DNA of 64,000 nucleotides, taken from NCBI RefSeq assembly GCF_002975405.1, contig NZ_PCPS01000003.1, positions 310,001 to 374,000 of the forward strand, in the 5' to 3' direction. Shown here in pieces: positions 50,243 to 59,092 of this stretch; positions within the stretch are counted from its first letter, which is position 1, and every line of letters starts with the position of its first letter. Made by a program: the position numbers and the translations under genes. The notes below the pieces were generated by a model. The model saw only the letters and a program-made list of their open reading frames with translations. It was not told the origin of the DNA and made no database searches. The stretch is from Arthrobacter sp. MYb229. Lineage in GTDB: Bacteria > Actinomycetota > Actinomycetes > Actinomycetales > Micrococcaceae.

Positions 50243-50265
50243 TTGAACTAATATTATTGAACATG
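50243..50265 (+). promoter_or_regulatory. Candidate leaderless promoter of the PucR gene with TTGAAC repeats
   Basis: TTGAAC occurs at 50243-50248 and 50257-50262; between them is TAATAT, a good -10 element, placing the transcription start at or near ATG 50263. The only purine-rich block (GGGGAGG at 50231-50237) is too far to act as a ribosome-binding site. The repeats may also bind a regulator. Confidence 0.45.
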
Positions 50266-51873
50266 GGACAAAATGCACCTAATGGGCAAGCGCCTGGATC
50301 GACTCGAAACTTCACGGCGCTCCCCGGAAATACGATGAGCATGGGCCGTTTCCTCAGCCAGCTGCCGGGCGAGGTGAGAGTGGTCCACGACTCCGGGGAT
50401 CTCCCCCTGCGCTGGGTCGAACCCAGCGATATGGATGACCCAACCGATTATCTGCTGGATAACGAATTGATTCTCACCAGCGGATTTCCCCTAGTCGGCG
50501 TCGAAGAAGACCAGCAGAAGGTGGATGAGTTCATTCACCGGCTTTCCGAAGCGAAGGTCAGCGCCCTGGGTTTCGGACTGGAACCCTATTTCACCGAGAT
50601 CCCGAAAACGGTAATTCGAGCCTGCAAGCGCTTTAATCTGACGCTGTGGGAGATACCGGCCAGCCTTCCCTTCGCCGCGGTGGGCATCGCCTTTTCCAAG
50701 CTCCTGGAAGCCGACGGTGCGGCCCTGCTGCGCAATAATGCGGAAGCGAACCGTGCGCTCATCCGCTGCGTCTCGGATCGAAACCCCGAACAGCAGCTCG
50801 TGGCGACGCTTTCGCAGCGTGCCCAGTGCACGGTCCGCCTCTTCGGCAGCACCCTGCGGCTGCGCTATTCTGCCTGCGCTCCGGACGGCCCCACGCTCTC
50901 CTCCGAAGTAACTGAACTGCTGTACGAGCAGGCCACACAGTCCGACGGCAGCCAACAATTTGCGCTGCTTCAGGACTCGACGGGCACGCATCTTGGATTC
51001 CCGATTCGCGCGGTGGCCCCCGGGCGCCGCCAGGCGGCGTTGCTGGGCGTCCTGCAGGCAAGCTTTGCGCAGACCCCCACGGCCGTGGAGCATAATCTGG
51101 TGGCTACCGCGCTCGGATTGCTGGAAGTCGTGGCTAGGCAGAAGGTCTCAGGTTCGTTCGCCCCGACGCAGCTTGCAAGCAGCCTGCTGCTGGGATCGCG
51201 TAGCGCACTCGATGAGCAGCAGCTGCGACTGCTGATCCAGAGCACCGGTGGTGCGCAACGCCAGATCCGTGTGGCCGCCATCGCCCAGCAGAGTCCGGAT
51301 CCCGAATCCAATTTCGCCCACCACATCACCACATTGCGTTCCTTGCTGGAAACAAGGCTGGTGTCCTCCTCCGGCGAACAGCTCCTGGCACTTACGCAAG
51401 CGGCCCCGAACCCGCACCTGTTCAAACGGCTCGAAGACGCAGGTTACCTGGCCGCATTCAGCCACCCAGCAGCGGTGGACGAGCGAGCTGGTTCTTCACT
51501 TGGGGATCTGGCGATCCAGGCCAAGGCCCTGCTCCCTCGAATTCTCGAAGAACGCCGGAGCCTGGACGCGGCACAATTGCCGCGCACCTTCGCGTCGCTG
51601 CTTCCGCAGGAAGCGAGCATGCAGTTGGCAGAGCAGCGGCTTGCCGGGGTCTTGGCCCTCCCGGCTGCGCGTCGAGATCTGTATTTGGCGGTACTGCGGG
51701 CGTGGTTGGGCGCCAATGGCTCGTGGGATCTGACGGCCAGCACCGTCAGCTTGCACCGGAACTCGGTGCGTCGGCATATCGGCACGATTGGCGAACTGCT
51801 GCACGTGGACCTCACCGAGGCCACGATTCGGATGGAGCTGCTGCTGGCGTTGTCGTTTATCAAGACCAGTTAG
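50263..51873 (+). CDS. PucR-family transcriptional activator
   Basis: A 536-residue regulator. The N-terminal PucR purine-catabolism-type sensor covers about residues 30-150 (GEVRVVHDSGDLPLRWVEPS, then LILTSGFPL); a GGDEF-like central part follows, and the C-terminal HTH_30 reads LRAWLGANGSWDLTAS, then TVSLHRNSVRRHIG. PucR proteins control uptake and breakdown genes of nitrogen compounds. It is divergent from the permease-oxidase unit and converges with the nitrilase gene (four-base overlap), so both may be its targets. Confidence 0.87.
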   Translation: MGQNAPNGQAPGSTRNFTALPGNTMSMGRFLSQLPGEVRVVHDSGDLPLRWVEPSDMDDPTDYLLDNELILTSGFPLVGVEEDQQKVDEFIHRLSEAKVSALGFGLEPYFTEIPKTVIRACKRFNLTLWEIPASLPFAAVGIAFSKLLEADGAALLRNNAEANRALIRCVSDRNPEQQLVATLSQRAQCTVRLFGSTLRLRYSACAPDGPTLSSEVTELLYEQATQSDGSQQFALLQDSTGTHLGFPIRAVAPGRRQAALLGVLQASFAQTPTAVEHNLVATALGLLEVVARQKVSGSFAPTQLASSLLLGSRSALDEQQLRLLIQSTGGAQRQIRVAAIAQQSPDPESNFAHHITTLRSLLETRLVSSSGEQLLALTQAAPNPHLFKRLEDAGYLAAFSHPAAVDERAGSSLGDLAIQAKALLPRILEERRSLDAAQLPRTFASLLPQEASMQLAEQRLAGVLALPAARRDLYLAVLRAWLGANGSWDLTASTVSLHRNSVRRHIGTIGELLHVDLTEATIRMELLLALSFIKTS

Positions 51874-52670
51874 GGGCGCTCCTGAGCCCACTGTCGGTAC
51901 AGGTCAGGTCTCGAGGCGTTCAAATACGGGACCCGGGCTTGCGCCTCGGCAATATGCCGCGGCTTGATATCAGCAAAGAGCAGCTCCGGTTCGGTCCCGC
52001 CACCGGCCAGCAGCTCACCGTCCGGTCCTGCAATGACGCTGGTCCCGGCCAGGGCAAATCCATTCTGCGTTCCGGTGTGGTTTGCGTAAGCCACATACAA
52101 CTGGTTTTCCATGGCCCTTGCGGGCACCAAGGTGGTGCACACCCGCTCATAGCCCACCCCCAAGGCAGTGGGCACCAGCAAGAGCTGAACGCCGCGGACG
52201 GCTGCTTCGCGGACCACTTCCGGGAACTCGATGTCGAAGCAGATGGCCAGCCCAAGCCGTATCCCGCGGTAGTCGAGCACCGTGGCTGCCAAAGATCCCG
52301 GAACAAAAGCTTGCAGTTCTTCAGTGCCGAATAAGTGCACCTTCACGTAGTTCGCCAGCATCTTCCCGGAATCATCAACGAAGGTCGAGGTGATGTGCCA
52401 TCCGGTGTCGCCGCGCTGCGGCAACGAATAAAGCAGCGCAATCTTGTGCTTCGCCGCGATCTGCGCAAGCCGTTCAACCACCGAAGGAAGCACCGATTCT
52501 TCAAGGCCGGCACGGAGCAACTTGGGTGCATAGCCCACGGTGAAAAGCTCCGGGGTTAGCAGGATACTTGCTCCTCCGGAGGAGGCGCGGGCCGCGGCAT
52601 CCTCAAGCAAGGCGAGGTTGGACTCAATATTCAGCACCGTTGCCTCGGCTTGCAGCACCGCGATCCGCAT
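51870..52670 (-). CDS. Carbon-nitrogen hydrolase (nitrilase superfamily amidase)
   Basis: A 266-residue amidase of the nitrilase superfamily. The catalytic triad is Glu41 (LLTPELF), Lys110 (YVKVHLFG) and Cys144 (GLAICFDIEFPE). Length fits aliphatic or omega-type amidases. Gene position suggests it hydrolyses an amide formed in the neighbouring oxidase pathway, but a direct substrate cannot be read. AGGGAG lies a few bases before ATG 52670. The reading frame ends inside the PucR gene. Confidence 0.87.
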   Translation of the reverse strand: MRIAVLQAEATVLNIESNLALLEDAAARASSGGASILLTPELFTVGYAPKLLRAGLEESVLPSVVERLAQIAAKHKIALLYSLPQRGDTGWHITSTFVDDSGKMLANYVKVHLFGTEELQAFVPGSLAATVLDYRGIRLGLAICFDIEFPEVVREAAVRGVQLLLVPTALGVGYERVCTTLVPARAMENQLYVAYANHTGTQNGFALAGTSVIAGPDGELLAGGGTEPELLFADIKPRHIAEAQARVPYLNASRPDLYRQWAQERP

Positions 52671-53702
52671 TCGATTCTCCCTAGTCTCCGTATGTGATTA
52701 CAGACTACGTGCTGGCCACCGAGGAATCGCAGGGGTGAATAGCACCGAGAAGGTGGTATTCAGGATAATTTGAACCGCTACTCATGCCCATGGAGCGGGC
52801 TGATGCCATTTGGGGAGCCTTTCGAACCAGGGAATTTTCCATGATTGCCCACCGCTTCAGGCGGTTTGCCGCAAATGGCAACCCGAATTTACATGCAGCC
52901 AGAGCAGTATTACGTGGCACCCGGCAAGCAAATGACCGGGACTCGTGCCGCGCATCGAACCAGCGCCGGATTGTTCCGACCGGCCCGCATTGCGGTCAGG
53001 ACGCAATTGCCGCAAGTCGCCTGCGACGCCAGCGAAGGGCGAGCCCAGATTTCAGGGCTTCCCCTTGAAATCCGGCGCATCGACGGTCCTCGTTTTCGCA
53101 CGGTAATTTGTTCCGCCTAGTGAATTAATTGTAGGAGCCGGCCGTCAGCTTTGATCATTTCGTGGAAGACATTTCACCCTGAGTGAGCCCGGGCCGATAT
53201 GCCTCTATATATATTCCAAAACAAGAATGTGTTATTTGACCTGATCATACAGGTTTTTCACACTTGTTCACCTTGCTCAGATTCGTACGAACGCCACCAT
53301 TTCGCTTGCCGATGCAGCGGCTAGCTGGCTAAAATCGTTGTAGCTAGAAGTTTCAAGTTGTTGCGGTGTCGTTAGTTCTGGTAGATCGATTAACGTCGTC
53401 TCCAGCCCATTCTCGCATAGGTGGCCAGCGCCCCAGCATCTGCATTATTTTGGGGGCAAATGCTGGGTAGCCACGGAAGCTTTCTGTTTCCTCCCGCGAG
53501 GGTCGAATACTCGAGCGCCTTCGAAATCTGCGAAGGCGCTCGACCTATTTGCCGCTGGCGCCGAACTCTTGTGTTACCACGGATGGCAGAGGGCGATCTC
53601 TGCGGGCAGAAGGGGCCTCGTGTTGTTGCGTCATATTTAGGAATAACCTACCCACTAGCGTTTCTGCTCTAGGGTTTGAGGTGAGCCCCGACTCGTGTAC
53701 TT
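52671..53702. other. Gene-poor stretch with several hairpins
   Basis: No credible gene is visible over about 1 kb. Structures seen: tandem hairpins near 52848-52882; a nested inverted repeat at 53220-53268 (AACAAG/CTTGTT, GTG/CAC, ACCTG/CAGGT); an imperfect CCCAGCAT/ATGCTGGG hairpin near 53433-53470; and a perfect 13-base stem at 53511-53543. No riboswitch class could be recognised. Confidence 0.5.
53511..53543. terminator. Hairpin upstream of the CynX-type transporter
   Basis: Perfect arms TCGAGCGCCTTCG/CGAAGGCGCTCGA with a seven-base loop, followed by CCTATTT. It lies 172 bases before the transporter start and may be a terminator or attenuator. Confidence 0.5.
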
Positions 53703-53714
53703 AAGGAGATCGCC

Positions 53715-54944
53715 ACGCATCGCAACCCAGCCAAGAAGAATTGGGCCTTGCTCTGGGTCATCGCCGGAATCGCCATTTTGGCGCTGAGCCTGCGTGCGCC
53801 GATCATCTCACCCACCGCGGTCATGGCCGACATCCAATCCGACACCGGGCTCAGCGCCGCCGGAGCCGGATTGCTCACGGGTCTGCCGGTTTTACTTTTC
53901 GCCATCGCGACGCCTCTGGCAACCGGCACCATACGCCGTTTCGGCGCCGAGGCCACCGTCATCTTGTGCTTGGTCGGCGTGCTGGTCGGGACGATAATCC
54001 GCTCGCTGGGCTCTGCCCCGCTCCTGCTGGCTGGCACGGTGCTGATCGGCGCGGCGATAACCTTGGGAAACATCGTAGTTCCGGTCATCATTCGCCGCGA
54101 CGTGCCGTGGCGGCGGGCCCCGGTGGCGACGGGCGTGTATTCCGCGGCCATGAATGTCGGTTCCATGGTGACCTTGCTCGGGACCGCCCCGCTCGCGGCC
54201 GCTTTCGGCTGGCGCATCGCGATCGCCGGATGGACGGTTGTCACCGCCTTGGGGCTGGTTTTCTGGCTGCTGCTTCTCCGGATGCGCCGCGCGGGCGCCA
54301 CGTCCGCCGAGTTGCCGGACGAGCCTGCTCCCAAACGACCCACGACCGAAGCCGACGCCGCGATGCTGGTTGCCGCGAGATCCCGGAACCGCAAGGTGAC
54401 CGCCCTGCTGGTCTTCGGTTTCTGCGGCCAATCCGCCGCCTACTACGCGACCACCACCTGGCTTCCGTTGCTGCTGGCCGAAACCGCGGGGCTTTCCCTT
54501 GCTTCCTCGGCCGCTAGCGCTTCGCTGTTCCAGATCGCCGCGGTGGTGGGCGCCTTGGGCGTTCCGCTGCTGGCCGCCCGCACCGGCCCCTGGGTTCCGG
54601 CGCTCGTCGTAGCCATCTGCTGGATTGCACTGCCCTTGGGATTGCTGGCCGCACCAGAGGCCTACATTGCATTCTCGGTGATCGGCGGAGTCGCCCAGGG
54701 TGGAGGGTTCACCGCGATCTTCTCGCTTATCCCGCGGATCACCAGCACAAATGCGCAGGCGGCCTCCGCCTCCGCTCGAATCCAGGGCGGAGGCTATGTC
54801 GCGGCTACCATCGCTCCGCCGTTGGCCGGGTGGCTCAATACCACCACCGGGGGCTGGGACGCACCGCTGGCTCTGGTGCTGGCCGCAACCCTGGTCTTCG
54901 CCATCGGCACCTTGTCCGCGGTCCGCCTCGTCGCGCGCGGCTAA
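53715..54944 (+). CDS. CynX/NimT-type MFS transporter with an apparent ACG start
   Basis: A 409-residue MFS permease with about 12 hydrophobic segments. WVIAGIAILALSLRAPIISP is the first helix and GFCGQSAAYYATTTWLPLLL marks the second half, typical of the CynX/NimT group (cyanate or nitroimidazole transport; the substrate here is unknown). The only frame-matching start with a good ribosome-binding site is ACG 53715, six bases after AAGGAG. The next in-frame start, TTG 53748, has no such site and removes a basic N-terminal tail. The stop overlaps the convergent D-lactate dehydrogenase gene by four bases. Confidence 0.8.
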   Translation, partial: THRNPAKKNWALLWVIAGIAILALSLRAPIISPTAVMADIQSDTGLSAAGAGLLTGLPVLLFAIATPLATGTIRRFGAEATVILCLVGVLVGTIIRSLGSAPLLLAGTVLIGAAITLGNIVVPVIIRRDVPWRRAPVATGVYSAAMNVGSMVTLLGTAPLAAAFGWRIAIAGWTVVTALGLVFWLLLLRMRRAGATSAELPDEPAPKRPTTEADAAMLVAARSRNRKVTALLVFGFCGQSAAYYATTTWLPLLLAETAGLSLASSAASASLFQIAAVVGALGVPLLAARTGPWVPALVVAICWIALPLGLLAAPEAYIAFSVIGGVAQGGGFTAIFSLIPRITSTNAQAASASARIQGGGYVAATIAPPLAGWLNTTTGGWDAPLALVLAATLVFAIGTLSAVRLVARG

Positions 54945-57775
54945 GCGGTCCCGGTGCCTTGCGCCAGCAGTTCAATTACATGGCGGTAGTCCTTGCCGGT
55001 AGCCCGGCTCATGCCCAGCTCGCAGGTGCGGTTGCACGAGGCGTGGGCGCTGGCGTCCAGCTCGCGCACCTCGGCGGCTTCGCGTGCGGTGGCCGAGGCG
55101 GTTAGCTCCGGGTGCAGCATGCCGCGGTCTCCGGCAAAGGCGCAGCAACCCCAATTCACCGGAACGTGCACGGTTTCCGCGACCGCTTCGGCGACCTGCT
55201 GCAGATCACCGTTCAGGCCCATCTGCGTTGACGAACAGGTGGGGTGCAGGGTCAGCGAATCGACCCGCTTGGCTTGCGGGAGCTTGTCCAGCAGGTGCCG
55301 CGAGGTGAAGGCCAGCAGGTCGACTACCTCAAAGCCGTGCTCTTCCAAGGTATGCGCGAAGCCCTCGGTGCAGCTGGTTGCATCGGAAATTACCGGTAGC
55401 CTAAACGCCGGCTGGGCGGCGTGGACTTGATCGAGCACGCGTTGGGCCATCACCGCATGCCCGTCCTCGTAGCCCTTCGAGCTCCATGGGGTACCGCAGC
55501 ACATCGATTCGATGCCTTCCGGAACCAGCACCGAAATGCCTGCCTGCTGCAGCAGCTGTTCGAAGGCCGGAGCCACCCCCTGCCCTTCGCCGCCAGGGCC
55601 GAACATCGAGTTCACGCAGGCAGGCAGGTAGATGGCGCTTGGCTCGGTACCCGCGGCACCAAGATTTCCCGTCAGCGGCTTGCGCGCCTTGCCGCCGGCC
55701 GGCAGATCTGCGTCATAGCGCGGCATGGTGTCGTTGCCCACGACCTTGCGGGCCACGTCGGTGGCGCCACGGACCAGCGACGCCGGGAACTTGTCTGCAA
55801 CGCTCAACGCCACCGAGCCGACGCGAGTTGCCGCGCCCCAGCCCTTGGCCGCGGCCTTGAACCCGGCCGCCATCGCCGGGTTCGCATCCTCGCGGCGCAG
55901 ACGCTTGACCAGCAGGCCGGTATTGATCTGCACCGGGCAGGCGGTGACGCACATGCCGTCCACCGCGCAGGTCTCCACCGCGGAGTATGCGAAGTCGCGC
56001 TCGAGCTCTGCGGCGAGCTCCTGGTTGCCTTCGGCCTCGGCCTTGGCGATCGCGCGGCGCACTGCGATGCGCTGGCGTGGGGTCAGCGTCAGGTCCTTGG
56101 ATGGGCAGACGGGCTCGCAGTAACCGCACTCAACGCAGCGGTCGGCTTCAACCTCGATGGTCTCGTTCAGCTTGATGTTGCGGATGTGGGCTGCGTGGTC
56201 TTCATCGATGATGACCCCCGGGTTGAGCATCAGCCGTGGGTCGCAGGCAGCCTTGAGCTGAACCATGACTTCGTAGAGCTCATCGCCGTACTGGCGTCGG
56301 ACGAAGGGTGCCATGGCGCGCCCGGTGCCGTGCTCGGCCTTCAGGTTGCCGCCCTTGGAGAGCACCAGGTCGACCATCTTGTCGTTAAAGGCGTTGTAGC
56401 GGTTCAACGCGCTCTCGCCCTCGAAGCGGTCGGTGAGCATGAAGTGGATATTTCCATCCTTGGCGTGGCCGAAGATCACCGAATCTTCATACTCGTACTC
56501 GTCGAAGAGCTCCTGCAGGCTTCCGCAGGTTTCGGCCAACGAGGCAACGGGCACCGCAACGTCTTCGAGCAACGCGGTAGTTCCCGAAACGCGTGCGCCA
56601 GCCACCGACGCATAGAGTCCCTTGCGGAACTTCCACGCGGCCTGGCGGTTCACCGCGTCGGCCGAAAGCACGGCCGGGGCGCGAAGCGACGCCGCGTCCA
56701 GCAGGCGCTGCCCATCACCTTGCAGCCCGGCAAGCTCCTCGTCCGAGTCCGCATGGTACTCCACGAGCAGGGCTGCTTGGGCGTTGACTTCGAAGCCCAT
56801 AATTGCCTCGGGCACCCCGGGCAGGCTCTGGCCCACGCGCAGCGAGGTGGAGTCCATGAGCTCCAGAGTCGCCGCGCCCGAGTCCAGCAAATCCGGTAGC
56901 GCGCGAGTTGCCAGATCCAAGGAATCAAAGACCGCCAGGGTGGCGATCGCGAGCTTGCGAATCGGCACGGTCCGGAAGACCGCCTCGGCGACAAAAGCCA
57001 AGGTGCCCTCGGAACCGATAATCAGGTGCGCGAGCAGATCCGCCGGCGTCTGGTGGTCCAAGAAGGAATTGATGCCGTAGCCCATGGTGTTCTTCAGGGC
57101 AAAGTGCTTTTCGATCAGCGCCACGGAATCCTTATTTCCGCGCACGCGGTCCCGCAAGCGCTCGAGGGTGGCGACAAGTTCCGGCTCGGCAGCGGCCAGT
57201 TTGGCATCGGCATCCGGGGCAGCGGTGTCGATCATGGTGCCGCTGGGAAGCACAAAGGTCATCGATTCCAGCGTGCGGTAGGTGTTGAACTCGGTACCGC
57301 ATGCCATGCCCGACGAGTTGTTGGCGATCACGCCGCCAATGGTGCAGGCCGCCTCGCTGGCCGGGTCTGGCCCAAGCTTGAAGCCGTATGCCGAGAGCCG
57401 CGCATTGACCTGACGCACCGTCGCGCCGGGCTGCACACGCACGCGCTTGCCCTGATCAAGCACCGTGATGCCGCGGAAGTTTCGACGCACGTCGAGCATC
57501 AACCCGTCACCGCTCGCCTGGCCGGCGAGCGAGGTGCCGCCGGAGCGAAGCGTTACCGGCTGGCCGGCGCGCATGCTGGCCGCAAGAAGCTGCGAAACCT
57601 CGACTGCGTCCTTGGCGATGATCACCGCCTGCGGGGTGTAGAGGTAGTGCGAAGCGTCGGAGGCGTATGCCACCCGGTCGATTGACGTGGTTTTGACGCG
57701 GTCGGGCTCGGCGACCAAGTCAAGGATGCTCGGCGAAACCTTGGTTTCGCCGAGTGCCGGCGTGCTCAATGCCAT
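54941..57775 (-). CDS. FAD-linked D-2-hydroxyacid dehydrogenase with 4Fe-4S and CCG domains (D-lactate dehydrogenase type)
   Basis: A 944-residue flavoprotein. N-terminal FAD-binding half: LRSGGTSLAGQASGDGLMLD, then GGVIANNSSGMACGT; a FAD-oxidase C domain with FGHAKDGNIHFM and LKAEHGTGRAM; ferredoxin-like Cys clusters CVECGYCEPVCPS and CAVDGMCVTACPV; and a C-terminal heterodisulfide-reductase-like CCG part with CCGTPW, TCSSTQM and GCCAFAGDRG. This fits quinone-linked D-lactate dehydrogenases; D-2-hydroxyglutarate is an alternative. AGGAG lies seven bases before ATG 57775. Divergent from the GntR regulator. Confidence 0.88.
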   Translation of the reverse strand: MALSTPALGETKVSPSILDLVAEPDRVKTTSIDRVAYASDASHYLYTPQAVIIAKDAVEVSQLLAASMRAGQPVTLRSGGTSLAGQASGDGLMLDVRRNFRGITVLDQGKRVRVQPGATVRQVNARLSAYGFKLGPDPASEAACTIGGVIANNSSGMACGTEFNTYRTLESMTFVLPSGTMIDTAAPDADAKLAAAEPELVATLERLRDRVRGNKDSVALIEKHFALKNTMGYGINSFLDHQTPADLLAHLIIGSEGTLAFVAEAVFRTVPIRKLAIATLAVFDSLDLATRALPDLLDSGAATLELMDSTSLRVGQSLPGVPEAIMGFEVNAQAALLVEYHADSDEELAGLQGDGQRLLDAASLRAPAVLSADAVNRQAAWKFRKGLYASVAGARVSGTTALLEDVAVPVASLAETCGSLQELFDEYEYEDSVIFGHAKDGNIHFMLTDRFEGESALNRYNAFNDKMVDLVLSKGGNLKAEHGTGRAMAPFVRRQYGDELYEVMVQLKAACDPRLMLNPGVIIDEDHAAHIRNIKLNETIEVEADRCVECGYCEPVCPSKDLTLTPRQRIAVRRAIAKAEAEGNQELAAELERDFAYSAVETCAVDGMCVTACPVQINTGLLVKRLRREDANPAMAAGFKAAAKGWGAATRVGSVALSVADKFPASLVRGATDVARKVVGNDTMPRYDADLPAGGKARKPLTGNLGAAGTEPSAIYLPACVNSMFGPGGEGQGVAPAFEQLLQQAGISVLVPEGIESMCCGTPWSSKGYEDGHAVMAQRVLDQVHAAQPAFRLPVISDATSCTEGFAHTLEEHGFEVVDLLAFTSRHLLDKLPQAKRVDSLTLHPTCSSTQMGLNGDLQQVAEAVAETVHVPVNWGCCAFAGDRGMLHPELTASATAREAAEVRELDASAHASCNRTCELGMSRATGKDYRHVIELLAQGTGTA

Positions 57776-57822
57776 GATGCGCTCCTGTGCGGTTGGTAGG
57801 CCCAGCCTACCGAATAAGAAAA

Positions 57823-57851
57823 TTGTCTAACAAGTACACATGCTATGTTAG
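57823..57851. promoter_or_regulatory. Candidate GntR/FCD operator of the D-lactate unit
   Basis: TTGT-CTA-ACAA (57823-57833) is a perfect palindrome matching the FadR-subfamily pattern TNGT-N3-ACNA. A second relation, CTAACA (57827-57832) and TGTTAG (57846-57851), spans the gap. The site lies between the divergent regulator and dehydrogenase genes. Confidence 0.7.
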
Positions 57852-57902
57852 TGCCTTTCGTGGGATACTCGAGGGGTCAGCAAGTTTCTTGAAAGGAATT
57901 CC

Positions 57903-58568
57903 ATGCCCGCAAGGCTCGGTGTCGTCTCGGTAGTCCAGGCGATCATCAATGATCTGCGGAGCAGAATTTTCGCTGGCGAACTGACCCCCGGCACTGCGCT
58001 GAGCGAGGTGGACGTCGCCGCGCATTACACCGTGGCGAGACCCACCGCGAAGGCGGCACTCGAAAACCTGGTGGCCAGCGGGCTCTTGACCCGCAACGCG
58101 CATCAGAGTGCCCGGGTCACCGTGCTGAATTCGGCCGACGCCCGAGACATCTACCGGACGCGCGCAATCATCGAAGCCGAAGCGGTGCGATTGCTTGCAA
58201 CTACCGGGCATGTTCCACCGGCAGCATATGAGGCCAACACGCAAATCACCGCGCTATCCAATGCCTCACCGGTGCAGATCGTGGAACCCGATGTCAGATT
58301 CCATTCTGCGCTGGTCAATGCCTTGGGCTCACAACGCACCAGCGCAAGCTATGCCCAGCTCAGTGACGAGATTCGGTTGTGCATGACGCACGTGCAGGAT
58401 GCCACGCTGCTAAGCACCAAAGATATAGCCGCGGAGCATCAAAAGCTCCTGAAGCAGATCGAGGCCCATGACGCGCAGGGGGCCGCCAGCACCTTGGCCG
58501 ATCACCTCAGCCGCGCCAGCAACAAGCTCGAGGCGCATCTGGACCATATCCAGCAGACCGCCAAGTAA
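57903..58568 (+). CDS. GntR-family regulator with FCD domain (LldR/FadR subfamily)
   Basis: A 221-residue regulator. Winged helix: residues 10-70, with FAGELTPGTALSEVDVAAHY, then TVARPTAKAALENLVASGLL. The C-terminal FCD domain holds RTRAIIEAEAVRL and FHSALVNALGS, with the metal-ligand pattern expected for carboxylate binding. It is divergent from the D-lactate dehydrogenase and probably senses lactate or a similar acid. AAAGGA lies a few bases before ATG 57903. Confidence 0.9.
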   Translation: MPARLGVVSVVQAIINDLRSRIFAGELTPGTALSEVDVAAHYTVARPTAKAALENLVASGLLTRNAHQSARVTVLNSADARDIYRTRAIIEAEAVRLLATTGHVPPAAYEANTQITALSNASPVQIVEPDVRFHSALVNALGSQRTSASYAQLSDEIRLCMTHVQDATLLSTKDIAAEHQKLLKQIEAHDAQGAASTLADHLSRASNKLEAHLDHIQQTAK

Positions 58569-58620
58569 GTGCCTGGCCGCCTTTCCGGCGAGCGCCGCCG
58601 GAGGACGCCGATGCGAGTGC

Positions 58621-58980
58621 TTATTCGGCTTGCGGCGGCAGGTGTTCGGGGTGCAATTCGGAATGCGGCGCATCCATCTGGTGCAGGAGTTGGTGAACTC
58701 CTGCGTGAACTAGCCGCCAGCGCCGGAAACGCCCGTCAGGCGTGGATTGAACTACCTGCGCCCGCTGCAGTGTCGCCAAGGCCTGGGTGACGGTATTCGC
58801 GCTGAGCCCCGCCGCCGCAGCGAGCTGACTCACCGAGGAATCCGGGGCTGCATGAATGGCGAAGAGTATTTTTATTCGGGTCGGATCGGCGCAGAGGGAA
58901 AACACCTCTGCCCACTGGGAAATGCGTCGTTGGGCATCGTTGACCGCATCGGCAGCGATCTGGCTGCGCTTGCTTTCCAT
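58621..58980 (-). CDS. ArsR/SmtB-family regulator with His-rich tail
   Basis: A 119-residue winged-helix repressor. HTH: FSLCADPTRIKILFAIHAAP, then SVSQLAAAAGLSANTVTQAL. The last 28 residues carry six His (92, 96, 100, 106, 110, 113), suggesting a nickel/cobalt-type site as in NmtR/KmtR, but the usual D-x-H...H-x2-H pattern of the alpha-5 site is not exact, so metal identity is uncertain. AGGAAG lies upstream of ATG 58980. It is divergent from the ABC importer and probably regulates it. Confidence 0.85.
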   Translation of the reverse strand: MESKRSQIAADAVNDAQRRISQWAEVFSLCADPTRIKILFAIHAAPDSSVSQLAAAAGLSANTVTQALATLQRAQVVQSTPDGRFRRWRLVHAGVHQLLHQMDAPHSELHPEHLPPQAE

Positions 58981-59034
58981 CTATTCGCTTCCTCCCCCGA
59001 ATTTCGGTCCCCGCGGCGTGACACCTGTTCGGCT

Positions 59035-59048
59035 GGACACATGTATCC
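59035..59048. promoter_or_regulatory. Candidate ArsR operator
   Basis: GGACACATGTATCC is a near-palindrome (GGA-N-ACATGT-N-TCC) in the 112-base gap between the ArsR gene and the transporter operon, with an adjacent TGTGAACATAT half-site-like sequence. A likely but unproved regulator site. Confidence 0.35.
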
Positions 59049-59092
59049 TGTGAACATATCCCCCCAACCCTAGAGTAGCGAAAGGATCCTCC

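Noticed and set aside
52784-53120. Small forward frames in the gap before the CynX-type gene, considered as a broken transposase
   Set aside because: No transposase motif, terminal repeats or target duplication could be seen.
53433-53710. Hairpins upstream of the CynX-type gene considered as a riboswitch
   Set aside because: No conserved core of a known class was recognised; the structures look like ordinary inverted repeats.
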